Counted from the first letter of the stretch, positions 36,256-48,179 are shown. The stretch is 64,000 bases of DNA from Boswellia sacra (GCA_013180625.2 SNVD02002538.1:806001-870000), one strand, 5' to 3'. Notes: generated from the letters alone by a model not told the origin. A program made the numbers and translations.

Positions 36256-36615
36256 GTTTGTTGAACCAACGAATTACATGCACATAACAAATATTGTTGA
36301 CGCAAACTTTGAAAATTCGAAAGACAAAATAAAATGATCTTACGAAATTGTAGATAATGTCGTCGATAGCACCAAAACGTATAAAAACGAACTCAACATT
36401 TCAAGTCAGTCCTATAGGGGATGATGCCATGCCAAGAATTAAAGCACCATAGACAGGATTGAGATTAGAAATTTGGAATAGATACTAACAAGACGTTTTG
36501 GGCGTGGAATAAACAATATGGCCTTCTTCTTGTTCCAATTGCACATCAAATCGCATTGAGATTTAGCGATGGATCTTGATTGATTGATTGATTGATTAAG
36601 ATTTGAGAGCTTGCT
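36256..36615. other. intergenic sequence
   Basis: No gene seen. A GATT(GATT)n run lies at 36577-36597. Confidence 0.4.
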
Positions 36616-37163
36616 CTTTGTAAAAGATAATTCTAATTTGGCCCCTGAGGTTAGGCAAAAATAAAAGTTAGGACCTCGATTTTCTGAAATCTGGATTGCC
36701 CCCTGAGGTTTTCTTGAAAACGTTGGATTAAACAAAAGTCTACTTGTTGATTGTTGACTGTTGTTGGCAGGAAGCAAGTAGACGAAATTGCCATTCTCCT
36801 CATGAGAATTAATAATATAATATCGGAACCTTGGACAAGTTTATTATATTAAAATGGTAACAAATTTTAAAGGTATTAGCCTTATTAATTTTAGGCATTT
36901 GACCGTAATACCCCTTTGTTCTCCTTATTACATAAAGTTCACATGGTTTCTATCAATCATCGAATATAAGTTCCTGTTTCTACATTCATAAAATCATATT
37001 TTCATCCACAACCTGCGATTTTCATTGCTAGAGCATAATGCTCACATCTTTTTCAATCAATCATCGAATGAAGTATTGGAAAGTTAATTTCAAAACTCTG
37101 GATTCCTGGAACTTCTTGTTACGCATACAGAAGAAAAAAAGTTATTGAGCCAAATTCCATTTC

Positions 37164-37622
37164 TTGAGCTCCATGAAGTTTACGTGAAACACATGCAACT
37201 TTTGAAGACAAAGAAATTTTTAATATTTCTTGCATGACGGCTTAAGCATTAAAATATTTTATTCTTAGCCATGTAACACATCTTGAGCCAATCGCATCCT
37301 TGGGCCATATATTTCTTTTTGTTTTCATTTTAATCTGCCATTGTGTTGTAGTGGTGTATGTCCACCATAATGGCTATTTAAATAGCCATGTAATTGAGCT
37401 CCATGATGTTTACGTGAAATGCATCCAACTTTAAAGACAAAGAATTTTTTAATATTTCATGCATGAAGATTTAGGCATTAAAATATTTTATTCTTGGCCA
37501 TGTAACATATCTTTGCCCAATTGCCTCATTGAGCCATGTATTTCTTTTTGTTTTATTTTGATCTACCATTGTGTTCAGGTGGTGTATGTCCACCACAATG
37601 GTTGTTTAAATCGCCATGTAGC
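37164..37622. repeat. 230-bp tandem duplication
   Basis: TTGAGCTCCATGA starts at 37164 and 37394. Both copies run through GCATTAAAATATTTTATTCTT and GGTGTATGTCCACCA(T/C)AATGG. It lies inside the long-TIR element. Confidence 0.9.
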
Positions 37623-37724
37623 TTGTGTTACGAGAGACATGAGTTAAGCTCCCATATATGCAATGTAGAAACCATTCTTTCTTACTCAAATTGATCACTT
37701 CTCTTTTGCTCTAAACCCATCACG

Positions 37725-38110
37725 AAGTTCATGTCTCTACATTCAAACAACCATACTTTCATCCACTGCCTGCCATTTTTCAATCAATCATTGACAAGTT
37801 CATGTTTTTACATTCAAGCAACCATTTTTTCATTCATAGCACTACATTTTTCATTACTAGATCATAAAGTTCACATCTTTTTTAATCAATCATTGACAAG
37901 TTCATGTTTTTACATTCAAGCAACCATTTATTTTTCATTCATAGCACTGCGTTTTTCATTACAAGATCATAAAGTTCACATCTTTTTTTATCGATCATTG
38001 ACAAGTTCATGTTTTTACATTCATGCAACCATCTTTCATTCACGGCATTGCGTTTTTCATTACTCAAGCACAAAGTTAACATCTTTATCAATTAATCATT
38101 TACATCTTTT
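37725..38110. repeat. 103-bp tandem repeat, about four copies
   Basis: TTGACAAGTTCATGTTTTTA occurs at 37791, 37893 and 37998, with a further degenerate unit on each side. It produces the plus-strand ORF at 37731-38147, which is not a gene. Confidence 0.88.
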
Positions 38111-38477
38111 TCAATCATTCACTCAAAAGGTCCAACTTAAACAATGAAAGATTTTTTTCTTCAAAATCAAACAATACACTCAGAAGTACAATCATAGATG
38201 CATTGATAAAAAAAGGCACAACACTCAACATTTACTGTTCACATTCATTCAAAAATGTAAAAACACCAAATAAGTGGAAAAAAAAAAACAAAATGAACCT
38301 CATTTTGTCACACTTTGGCACACTCAACGCTCCTTTTGACTCTTCCTTGTGCAATGCTATCTCTTCTTTGCGTTTGTAACTGAGTTCAAGTGGAAGCTTG
38401 TGAGTCGGTGAAGGCATTTGTTCGCGAGAATATGGCATTTGTTTGCAGAGAACACAAACTTCAACTATGGTTAATGC

Positions 38478-38482
38478 ATGTG

Positions 38483-38535
<53 letters not shown>
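38478..38535. repeat. (TG)n(TA)n microsatellite
   Basis: A short GT run followed by a TA run of about 40 bp. Confidence 0.95.
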
Positions 38536-38541
<6 letters not shown>

Positions 38542-38802
38542 AGTTTGCCTCTTTATCATTGTTAACTACTGTACTTAAGATTTTTTATTAGATCAAGCAC
38601 ACTCCTTTACGTTTAGGTGACTAATACATCCTTACTTTGAATTTTAAATTACTTTGCCTCTAAGATGACCGTTTTGCCCTTCGTCCATTTAAGTCAACGT
38701 TTTCAGGAAAACCTCAGGGACAATCTTAGATTTCAGAAAACTAAGATCCTAACTTTTTGTTGGCCTAACCTCAGGGGTAAATTAGAATTTTTCACTTTGT
38801 AA

Positions 38803-39780
38803 TGTATTTCATCATTTTAACACTATCCCACTCCCACGCCGAAATGTCAGGGTTGGCAGCCCCGCGATGTTGGGCGAAAACGACATCCATTAACCATGTG
38901 CTTGTCAATTTGTTTGTATGAAAAGAGTAGCCCATTAGCTTTATTGGGCTTCACTCTCACTCTCATTCTCATTATCACTCTTAGCCTATCCAAACTATTA
39001 ACTAACACTTTTATTTATTTGTTTGTTTATTATGATAAATTTGAAATTTTCATTTTTTTATTATATTCTCTATAATACTAAGTTAATTAACTTACCATTT
39101 TATGGTTTTTTTATTATTTTAACTAAATTTGATTAAGATACGAAAGATTTATCAAATTTATAAAATCAAAGGTATCATATAGGCAAAAGGATTTCAACAA
39201 ACCTGTAGAAAGTACATAAAATTTATAGTTGTTTATTTACTTCGACATTTATAATAATACAATCTATAATTTAAAACACAATTAGCTTAATTGTTTATCA
39301 ATTAGATTCCTTTGAATCCCTTAAAAGTTTGATCAATCAATTTAAATGGCTTTTGACAATAATATTTGCACAACTCTTTCCCTCACCTTGCTTCCCATGG
39401 TAGCAACACATCTTCAAAATTACTCGCCATTTGTGAATCTCGAAATTTGACATGTAATATATGAACATAGATATTGGAAATTTTAAACAAAAGATAAGAA
39501 TAAAGATATAAATTAGACAGTCATCCATAATAATTTTCATTCTAGCTGTACTCAAATATTCTTAAACATGGATGGGTCCAAGAATTTTTCCTATATTGGA
39601 CTGCATTTAACTGGGAGAACCTCGATAGCACGAGAAAACCTTATTAATAAAACAACAATAGTACACCAAACTAGATTTTCATGACTTTTTTGATTGATTG
39701 TTTGACATTCAAACCTATAGTATATAATTATGAAATAACAAAGCAACATCAAAATATGTTATACTTAAAAAAGAAAACTA
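38803..39780. other. intergenic sequence
   Basis: AT-rich, with no recognised gene. Confidence 0.4.
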
Positions 39781-39785
39781 AACAC

Positions 39786-41011
39786 TGTTAGCCCTAAGGC
39801 TACATGATAATTTTGATGATAACAATACACATTGATTAATTGTGATTTACTAACATGTTTATTTATGTGCAAGAGTAATATCATTGAAATAATTGTCAAA
39901 TCAAGAAAAGGCTTATTAAAATGAAGTGTTGAAGCTAAGGAGAAGACTACATGTTAAAGGCACCAAAGTTTAAGTACAAGATTTTCAAATTTCAAACGGA
40001 ACATTGACAAAAATGGAAGACAAGATTACGGTTTTTATGGTGGGCAGAAAATTTGGAATTGGTGTCTTCACTTGATTAAGTTCATCTCATTTGCCTATAA
40101 AAGGAGCCATTCTCCCATGCATTCAAGTAGTGCAAGAGAAGCATTTTATCAAGCAAAAAGCAAGAGAAATATCAAGTCTAGAGAGCTTTTATATTATTTA
40201 TCTACTCTTTGAAGAGAGTTATACTTTTGTTGTAAAAATTATCTTTGTTCTTGTATTGTGGTGAGAGTGAGATATTATTGTAAAGGATAATAGTTATCCT
40301 TGAGAGAACTCTTGTTGTGTGTTATCAAGAGTTGAAGGAAGTTGCTTGGTGAGGTTGTTCATCAAGAAGAACTCTTGGTGTGGTGTTATCAAGGGTTGAA
40401 GGAAGTTGCCTTGGTGAGGTTGTTCATCAAGAAGAACTCTTGGTGTGGTGTTATCAAGGGTTGAAGGAAGTTGCCTTGGTGAGGTTGTTCATCAAGAAGA
40501 ACTCTTGGTGTGGTGTTATCAAGGGTTGAAGGAAGTTGCCTTGGTGAGGTTGTTCATCAAGAAGAACTCTTGGTGTGGTGTTATCAAGGGTTGAAGGAAG
40601 TTGCCTTGGTGAGGTTGTTCATCAAGAAGAACTCTTGGTGTGGTGTTATCAAGAGTTGAAGAAAAAGTCTTGGTGAGGTTGTTCATCAAGCAAGTTGTAA
40701 AGATTTCTACAACTTAGTGGAAAGCTTAGCTCGTGGAGCTAGGAGCCCGTGGACGTAGGCAAGGTTTGCCGAACCACGTAAATCGAGTTTGCACTCTCTC
40801 TATCCCTATCTCTTTACATTTACTTGCACTTGTGATTGTTCTTTATTGCCATTCTCTTGATTGCATTCTATTTTCATCTTCTTCACCTTTATTCTCAAAG
40901 AAAGAGTTAAATAATTTTGATCTTTCAAGAAAAGTTTTCTAAATCCGTTTTGATAAATAAAAACCCAATTCACCCCCCCCCCCCTCTTGGGTTGCCATAC
41001 CTGGGTCAACA
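39786..41011 (+). repeat. 5' LTR
   Basis: Starts TGTTAGCCCTAAGG and ends GGGTCAACA. It contains a six-copy 65-bp array and a C-tract of about 14 bases. Confidence 0.95.
40313..40690 (+). repeat. 65-bp minisatellite in the 5' LTR, six copies
   Basis: TTATCAAG marks units at 40322, 40386, 40451, 40516, 40581 and 40646 (spacing 64 or 65). Each contains GTTGAAGGAAGTTGC and GGTGAGGTTGTTCATCAAG. Confidence 0.95.
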
Positions 41012-41013
41012 AG

Positions 41014-41025
41014 TGGTATCAGAGC
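41014..41025 (+). other. primer-binding site
   Basis: TGGTATCAGAGC two bases after the 5' LTR, complementary to initiator-Met tRNA. Confidence 0.92.
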
Positions 41026-41066
41026 AAGGTTGCTCATTTTTTTTAAATCTTAACCGATTTTGAGCT

Positions 41067-42473
41067 ATGGCTACTTTTAATTCAACTTCATATGTTGAGG
41101 GACTTTCTATCTCTAGACCTCCATTTTTTAATGGAAGTGATTACTCTTATTGGAAAACTAGAATGAGTATTTTCTTGAAATCTTTTGATTATGATTTGTG
41201 GTCTATTGTTTTGGAAGGACCTTTTGTTCCTACCAAAATTGAAAATGGGGAATGCATGCTTAAAGAACCTAAAGAGTTTAGTGAAGATGATAAAAAGAAA
41301 TTGAGTTTGAATGCTAAAGCTATGAATGTGTTGTATTGTGCTCTAGATAGAAATGAGTTTAATAGAATATCTACTTGTTCTACGGCACAAGAAATATGGC
41401 ACACACTTGAAGTAACTCATGAAGGAACTAGTCAAGTTAAAGAATCCAAAATTAGTATGCTAGTTCATAGTTATGAGCTTTTTAAGATGAAATCGGATGA
41501 ATCAATTTCTGAAATGTTTACTAGATTTACGGATATTATTAATAGTTTGAAATCCCTTGGTAAATCTTATTCTAATGTTGAAATGGTGAGAAAGATTCTT
41601 AGGTGTCTACCAAAATCTTGGGAGCCAAAGGTGACGGCAATTCAAGAAGCAAAGGACCTCACCAAACTACCATTAGAAGAACTTATGGGTTCTCTCATAA
41701 CTCATGAAATCACCTTGAAGGAGAATGAAGAAGAAGATTACGAAGTGGCAAACATGTGCTTCATGGCTTTAAGTGAAGATGAGGTAAGTATTCTAAACTA
41801 TGATCCTAAACTTTCATATGATGAATTACTTGAAGCATTCCAAAATTTACATGTGCAAGTTGATAAACAAAATTCAAAAATCAATGCTTTCAAAAAGAAG
41901 TCAAAAATCATGTTATCTCAATTAGAAGAGTTGGTGGAAATAAATGAAGCTTTAGAAAATGAAAATGAAATTTTAAAGCAAAAAGATTTTGAAAGTTTGG
42001 AAAGTCAAATACATTTATTAAAAACTGAAAATGAGATTTTAAAACAAAAGGATTTTGATAAATTGGAGAAAGAAAATGTTATTTTGAAAAAGGAAAATAA
42101 TGACTTAAGAAATATTGTTGATAGTTTTACAAAAAGTACAAAAAATTTGAATTCTATGTTACAAAACCAAAGGTGTGTTTTTGATAAAAGAGGTTTAGGA
42201 TATAAAACTCATAAAAATCAAAAGTATTTTAAAAATTATTTTGTTCATGCATCTTCTAGGAATAATCCTAATCATTCATGTACTTATTGTGGAAGAAAGG
42301 GACACAAAGTGTATTATTGTTATATTAAGAGAAATCCTAATTTGAAACAAATATGGGTTCCAAAAAGTACCATAACTAACCCCCAAGGACCCAAGAACTT
42401 TTGGGTACCAAAAAGTTACTCCTTGAATGTTGATTGTAAAGACAAAGGAGTGGCAAACACAAGTGGTACTTAG
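41067..42473 (+). CDS. copia gag
   Basis: A 468-codon open frame. The N-terminal gag core (residues about 15-220) has GSDYSYWKTRMSIFLKSFDY, LNAKAMNVLYCALD and EGTSQVKESKISMLV. A Glu/Lys/Asn-rich coiled coil with repeated ENEILKQKDF follows (residues about 265-355), then one CCHC knuckle CTYCGRKGHKVYYC (residues about 405-418). It would assemble the particle and bind element RNA. The frame is intact, unlike the downstream pol. It stops at a TAG exactly where the protease motif WYLDNGCSRHMTG begins in another frame, so gag and pol are separated by a frameshift here. That could be a lesion or a programmed shift. Confidence 0.92.
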   Translation: MATFNSTSYVEGLSISRPPFFNGSDYSYWKTRMSIFLKSFDYDLWSIVLEGPFVPTKIENGECMLKEPKEFSEDDKKKLSLNAKAMNVLYCALDRNEFNRISTCSTAQEIWHTLEVTHEGTSQVKESKISMLVHSYELFKMKSDESISEMFTRFTDIINSLKSLGKSYSNVEMVRKILRCLPKSWEPKVTAIQEAKDLTKLPLEELMGSLITHEITLKENEEEDYEVANMCFMALSEDEVSILNYDPKLSYDELLEAFQNLHVQVDKQNSKINAFKKKSKIMLSQLEELVEINEALENENEILKQKDFESLESQIHLLKTENEILKQKDFDKLEKENVILKKENNDLRNIVDSFTKSTKNLNSMLQNQRCVFDKRGLGYKTHKNQKYFKNYFVHASSRNNPNHSCTYCGRKGHKVYYCYIKRNPNLKQIWVPKSTITNPQGPKNFWVPKSYSLNVDCKDKGVANTSGT

Positions 42474-44104
42474 ATAATGGATGCTCAAGGCATATGACCG
42501 GAGATGCCTCCAAATTCTCAAGATTAATCATGAAGAAAAGAGGATATGTGACCTTCGGTGATGATGCCAAAGGAAGGGTAATCGGACATGGTGATATTGG
42601 TAACCCTTCTTCACCTATTATTGAAAGATGTTTTGCTTGTTATGGTTTGAAACATGATTTGATTAGCATTAGTCAATTGTGTGATAAGGGATATTTTGTT
42701 ACTTTTGAGCCTAATAGATGTGTGATTAAGGATGTTAGTAACAATAAGACATTATTTGTTGGTAATAGATGTGGTAATATTTATACAATTGATATTGATG
42801 TTAATGATCATGTAGAAAATTGTTTCATTGTTAATGATGATGCTTGGTTATGGCATAGAAGGTTAGGTCATGCTAGCATGGACACAATTTCAAAAATTTC
42901 TAAAAATGATTTAGTTGATGGTCTTCCAAAAATAAAATTTGAAAAGGATAAGATTTGTGATGCTTGTCAATTTGGAAAACAAGTGAGAACTTCTTTTAAA
43001 CAAAAGAAATTTATTTCAACAAATAAACCTCTACAATTACTTCATTTGGATTTATTTGGACCATCAAGAACTCAAAGCTTGGTGGAAAGTATTATGTTTT
43101 TGTTATTGTGGATGATTATTCAAGATTCACTTGGGTGTTATTCTTGAAAACTAAAAATGAGGCCATACAAGCTTTTTCAAAATTTGCAAAAAGAGTCCAA
43201 AATCAAAAAGGGCATTCTATTGTGTCCATTAGGAGTGATCATGGTGGTGAAGTAGACAATGTTGCATTTAAAAATCTTTGTGATGAAAATGGTTTTGAGC
43301 ATAATTTTTTCGCACTTAGAACTCCACAACAAAATGGTGTTGTTGAGAGAAAAATAGGACTATCCAAGAAATGGCTAGGACCATGTTACTTGAAAATAAT
43401 TTGCCAAAATATTTTTGGGCCGAAGCCGTTAATACCGCATGCTTTATAATCAATAGAGTCCATATTAGAGCTTTAATAAAGAAAACTCCTTATGAACTTT
43501 GGAAAGGAAGAAAACCCAACATTGGATTTTTAAAGTTTTTGGATGTAAATGTTTTATTTTAAACACCAAGGATAACCTTGGAAAATTTGATGCAAAAGCC
43601 GATGTTGGAATTTTTGTTGGCTACTCCAACCATAGTAAAGCATATAGAGTTTTTAACAAAAAGACTCTTACTATTGAAGAATCTATGCATGTTGAATTTG
43701 ATGAAACTAATGTTATTTCTTCAAAGAATTTAGATGATGATATTGTTGAGGTAGAAAGGCAAATCAAGGAATCAAGGCTTGATGAAAAGAGCCAAGATGA
43801 ATTACAACTTCAACAAGAAAAGCTTGAGGAAGTAAATGATTCTTCCCAAGAATTACCAAAGGAATGGAGGTATGCAAAAGCTCACCCTAAAGATCTCATT
43901 ATTGGTGAACCATCACAAGGTATGAAAACTAGATCTTCTTTTAAGAACTTTTGTAATCATTTTGCTTTTGTCTCTCAATTTGAACCAAAATCTTTTAAAG
44001 AAGCCGAAAATGACGAAAGTTGGATTTTGGCTATGCAAGAAGAATTGAATCAATTTGAGAGAAATCTAGTTTGGGAATTAGTCTCTAGACCCAAATATGA
44101 CTAA
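42440..44104 (+). pseudogene. copia protease and integrase, RT missing
   Basis: Pieces in shifting frames give a protease motif WYLDNGCSRHMTG (DNG in place of DSG), GAG-pre-integrase WLWHRRLGHASM with CDACQFGKQVRTS, and integrase core LLHLDLFGPS, MDDYSRFTWVLF, RSDHGGEVDN and QQNGVVERK, so all three catalytic acidic residues are still present. A C-terminal part follows with WAEAVNTACFIINRV and KVFGCKCFILN. Breaks fall near 43100, 43350 and 43540. The last frame (43499-44104) ends after NQFERNLVWELVSRPKYD. That is the point where RT would begin (normally GTKW follows), so the rest of pol was deleted. Confidence 0.92.
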
Positions 44105-44407
44105 ACCCCTTAGTCAAGATAGATTTTGCATAATTAGAAGAGAATTAGGCATGTTGGATATATCTTAATTTTTCTTTTATTTGATAATCTTTGAATGGTA
44201 ACATATGTTAAGGGGGAGAATATATTTAGGGGGAGTAATTAATTTGATTACATTTTTTTGATGATAACAAAAGGGGGAGAAATGGTTGGATTGCTTGTAT
44301 TTATAACAATTGCTTCTTTTTGTTTATTCTTGATTTCATTTTCATTCTTGATTTTAGATATTATTTTAAAGCAATCAATGGTTTGTCATCATCAAAAAGG
44401 GGGAGAT
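44105..44407 (+). other. 3' region with repeated polypurine tracts
   Basis: AAGGGGGAGAA-type tracts at 44211, 44228, 44271 and 44397. The last (AAAAAGGGGGAGAT, 44394-44407) touches the 3' LTR. Confidence 0.85.
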
Positions 44408-45610
44408 TGTTAGCCCTAAGGCTACATGATAATTTTGATGATAACAATACACATTGATTAATTGAGATTTACTAACATGTTTATTTATGTGCAAGAGTAA
44501 GATCATTGAAATAATTGTTAAATCAAGAAAAGGCTTATTAAAATGAAGTGTTGAAGCTAAGAGAAGACTACATGTTAAAGGCACCAAAGTTTAAGTACAA
44601 GATTTTCAAATTTCAAACGGAACATTGACAAAAATGGAAGACAAGATTACGGTTTTTATGGTGAGCAGAAAATTTGGAATTGGTGTCTTCACTTGATTAA
44701 GTTCATCTCATTTGCCTATAAAAGGAGCCATTCTCCCATGCATTCAAGTAGTGCAAGAGAAGCATTTTATCAAGCAAAAAGCAAGAGAAATATCAAGTCT
44801 AGAGAGCTTTTATATTATTTATCTACTCTTTGAAGAGAGTTATACTTTTGTTGTAAAAATTATCTTTGTTCTTGTATTGTGGTGAGAGTGAGATATTATT
44901 GTAAAGGATAATAGTTATCCTTGAGAGAACTCTTGTTGTGTGTTATCAAGAGTTGAAGGAAGTTGCCTTGGTGAGGTTGTTCATCAAGAAGAACTCTTGG
45001 TGTGGTGTTATCAAGGGTTGAAGGAAGTTGCCTTGGTGAGGTTGTTCATCAAGAAGAACTCTTGGTGTGGTGTTATCAAGGGTTGAAGAAGTTGCCTTGG
45101 TGAGGTTGTTCATCAAGAAGAACTCTTGGTGTGGTGTTATCAAGAGTTGAAGGAAGTTGCCTTGGTGAGGTTGTTCATCAAGAAGAACTCTTGGTGTGGT
45201 GTTATCAAGGGTTGAAGGAAGTTGCCTTGGTGAGGTTGTTCATCAAGAAGAACTCTTGGTGTGGTGTTATCAAGAGTTGAAGAAAAAGTCTTGGTGAGGT
45301 TGTTCATCAAGCAAGTTGTAAAGATTTCTACAACTTAGTGGAAAGCTTAGCTCGTGGAGCTAGGAGCCCGTGGACGTAGGCAAGGTTTGCCGAACCACGT
45401 AAATCGAGTTTGCACTCTCTCTATCCCTATCTCTTTACATTTACTTGCACTTGTGATTGTTCTTTATTATTCTCTTGATTGCATTCTATTTTCATCTTCT
45501 TCACCTTTATTCTCAAAGAAAGAGTAAACTAATTTTGATCTTTCAAGAAAAGTTTTCTAAATCCGTTTTGATAAATAAAAACCCAATTACCCCCCCACCC
45601 CCCCCCCCCC

Positions 45611-45643
<33 letters not shown>

Positions 45644-45674
45644 TCCCTCTTGGGTTGCCATACCTGGGTCAACA
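44408..45674 (+). repeat. 3' LTR
   Basis: Nearly identical to the 5' LTR. About 41 bp longer, because of a C-tract of about 50 bases (45592-45641) that replaces the 14-base one. Confidence 0.95.
44935..45312 (+). repeat. 65-bp minisatellite in the 3' LTR, six copies
   Basis: TTATCAAG at 44943, 45008, 45073, 45137, 45202 and 45267. The order of AAGAGTT and AAGGGTT variants differs from the 5' LTR array. Confidence 0.95.
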
Positions 45675-45679
45675 AACAC

Positions 45680-46136
45680 ATGATTCCCACTAATTATTTA
45701 TACAAATCAATGGATTCCATATTAAATTATAAAAGTCTACTTCATTAATATATTTTATTCATTAATTAAAGTTAAACATTCTTTGCAAATTTTACTAAAA
45801 GAAAAAGAGTTATGCCCGACACAACATTTTAGCATGATGGTGTGAGGAAGAACATAAATTTTACAAGGTAAAGTTATATATTATCAGTGGTAAACTATGC
45901 ATCCTTTGAAGGATGGCTATGAATGCAAGTTATGCATCACATGTTGTAAAGCAGAAAGTTTTATAAAATGCTCAATAGTCTTGAAAATAACTGAGGAAAA
46001 CATAACATAAATGTAGCAAAACACTAAGCATGGTAAAAGAAAATTTTAAAAGAGATAAGAGATAAGACAAGTTATAAGACATTTCATCGCACTTAATAGT
46101 TACATGTAACAAAATTTTATAATTGTTGAAACTCCA
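45680..46136. other. intergenic sequence
   Basis: AT-rich, with no recognised gene. Confidence 0.4.
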
Positions 46137-47660
46137 TTTTTTTTTCCTAGGAAACAAAGAAGAGTGCATACAAATATTAACTCAAAAATAGAAAATATAA
46201 AAGGACTTGCTAACCAAAAAGCAGTCCTAGATCCTAAACAAATTCCAAAAAACATACAAAAAATTAGTTCTCAGTCAAAAATAGAAAAGGAGAACCGAAG
46301 TCAAAAAGCAAAAGCTTCCCTGATATACTACTAAAGCTTGCCAATTTTGATGAATAAGGAAAAGGAGACTTCCTTAAACTCTAAAGAAATAGATGCCCAA
46401 TGAGAAGCGCAAAACTTAATTTTATCTCACATAAAGGAGACCTCTCCTTCACCGTCCAATATAATGCCATAAGGGCATGTTTGGTGCACGATACTGTATA
46501 GTACTAGTTTACTACATTGTATTAAATAATGTAATACATGTGTTTGATGCTAATTTAGCATAGTATTAATTAATACAAAGTACAATCCTTAGATACATCA
46601 ATATTGTATTAAATTATGTAGAGCTAATCAATGACATTAGCATTACATTGTATAGCACAAATAAAAAATGTCAAAATTATCCCCATAAAATTCTATATAT
46701 CCAACAATACTCTCTAATTTTTAAAATAAAAAATATATTTAATAGATAAATTATAAAATAAAATTTATTTTAAAATTTATTTTCTAAAAATAAAGAAGAG
46801 ATGAAGGAAGTCACCGCCCCCACTGGGTGACACCAGAGGTCTACTGCCTCTGTTTGACCAATTGGCACCTAGCATGCCACCATAAACTCAAATTGGATCC
46901 CTAGTAATTTTTTCAATAATTAGCAACTGTTCGATAAATTACTAAATATCTAATTTTATAAATAAAGTAAAAATATATTTATACTTTGTATATATTTTTT
47001 TAAAAAAACGATCTTACTTTTTTGTACAAATTAATACAATACATGAGTATACCAAACACTATGTAATTTTGACATAACATTATTTTTAGTACTAAACAAT
47101 GTAATGCTATATAATACAATACGATACTATACTATACAATGTCGCGTACCAAACATGCCCTAACAACATAGTTCCACAAAACAACAACCTTCCTATTGCT
47201 TCCTAAGGCTACAACCTTTCCAAACGAACCATGGATGAAAGGGACAAGAGCCCAGGAGATACTTAACTGTAGCTAGATTATTCCATAACCAACTAGCAAT
47301 AGGGCAATACAGGAAAGGTGATCAACATCTTCAGACTCTTTCCTACACAAAATGAACAAATTTGGAGGAAGAAATAAAAAGGGTCTTCTTCTCTTATATT
47401 TTCTCTCAATAATATCAATGTTATTAATCTTCGTAACAGTTATAATCCAAGCTATCATCTTAATTTTGCTATGGACTTCAGCTTTCCAAATCACATTTCA
47501 GGGCTCAAAAGGGGGAACATTAGAAGGGTCAATAAGACTATTGAAAAAAGGTTTTGTAGAATAATTCCATAATTCTCAAGAATCCACATTCTACTATTCT
47601 CTTTTCTTTTATTAAGATAAACAACTTCTAACAAGTGAAGGAGGTAAGCACATTGAAATT
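46137..47660 (-). mobile_element. 5'-truncated L1-type LINE (3' end only), split by a MITE
   Basis: On the minus strand: PFFNSLIDPSNVPPFEP, then VIWKAEVHSKIKMIAW and FILCRKESEDVDHL. This is the zf-RVT region found after the reverse transcriptase in plant LINEs. Beyond the MITE (46472 downward) the coding sequence continues as DGEGEVSFM, a stop, DKIKFCASHWASISLEFKEVSFSLF, typical of the LINE C-terminus. A T-run on the plus strand at 46137-46147 is the poly-A tail. Several stops are present. It interrupts the ATAD3 relic. Confidence 0.75.
46473..47160. mobile_element. Tourist-like (PIF/Harbinger) MITE, 688 bp
   Basis: The ends GGGCATGTTTGGT...GTATAGTA and the complement of ...CCAAACATGCCC pair over about 30 bp. 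The TSD TAA occurs at 46470-46472 and 47161-47163. The AT-rich interior also contains a GC-richer patch at 46810-46870. It is inserted in the C-terminal coding part of the LINE. Confidence 0.92.
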
Positions 47661-48179
47661 TCTATCAATTGTACGCAGAAAACTTACAATGCCATAAGCC
47701 TATATCCCCGAGCCAAAACCTGCTATTTCACAATAAAGACTAACCTAAAGTTCAAAGAAAACACTTTTCTAGCATCTTACAGTTTGACGATCGTAGATAA
47801 TAAATACAGCAATCAAGATCTAATAAACCAAGCAACTCAGAAAACGGTCCAAATGGATACATTGCATACCTTCAACATGACTAAAAGTTGTATTGATTGC
47901 AGCAAGCCATTTTTCTCTTTCACCATTAATCCGTTGTATAAGCATTCTCCTGTTATGGTCTTCAGTTAATTTGGCTTCATGGGCGCGGGCTTCAGCCTCA
48001 GCCATGGCCTTACCTCTTTTTGTTTCCCTTTCTATTTCAGCTCTCTCTTTCTCAATCTGGCGCTGTTGAGCCTGAATTTGCTTCTTAGTAGCTCGTCTTG
48101 CTTGTTCTTTTCGTACAGAAGACTCCTCTTGCATTTTAACCAACTCGACATTCTACCGCCTCTGAGCTTCATGATCTGT

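Larger units (their letters stand above)
36624..38794. mobile_element. long-TIR DNA transposon (possibly Mutator-like), 2.17 kb
   Basis: The ends form inverted repeats of about 100 bp: TTCTAATTTGGCCCCTGAGG and then CCCCCTGAGGTTTTCTTG on the left, and the matching complement on the right from 38794 inward. The target duplication CTTTGTAA is found at 36616-36623 and 38795-38802. No transposase is visible inside. Two sets of internal tandem repeats fill much of the core. The long TIR suggests a non-autonomous Mutator-like element, although an 8-bp TSD is one short of the usual 9. Confidence 0.85.
39786..45674 (+). mobile_element. Ty1/copia element lacking RT and RNase H
   Basis: Two highly similar LTRs (39786-41011 and 44408-45674) are flanked by a perfect 5-bp TSD AACAC (39781-39785 and 45675-45679). 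PBS and polypurine tract are present. Gag, protease and integrase are present but frameshifted. The sequence jumps from WELVSRPKYD to a short non-coding region, so reverse transcriptase and RNase H are gone. Four GGGGGAG tracts between 44210 and 44407 suggest the Sirevirus lineage. Confidence 0.95.

Noticed and set aside
40313..45312. 65-bp, 124-bp, 64-bp and 22-bp arrays as CRISPR
   Set aside because: Units are contiguous with no unique spacers, and the DNA is plant nuclear.
45457..45693. Proline-rich ORF that looks like an extensin-type protein
   Set aside because: It is the C-tract of the copia 3' LTR translated in frame.
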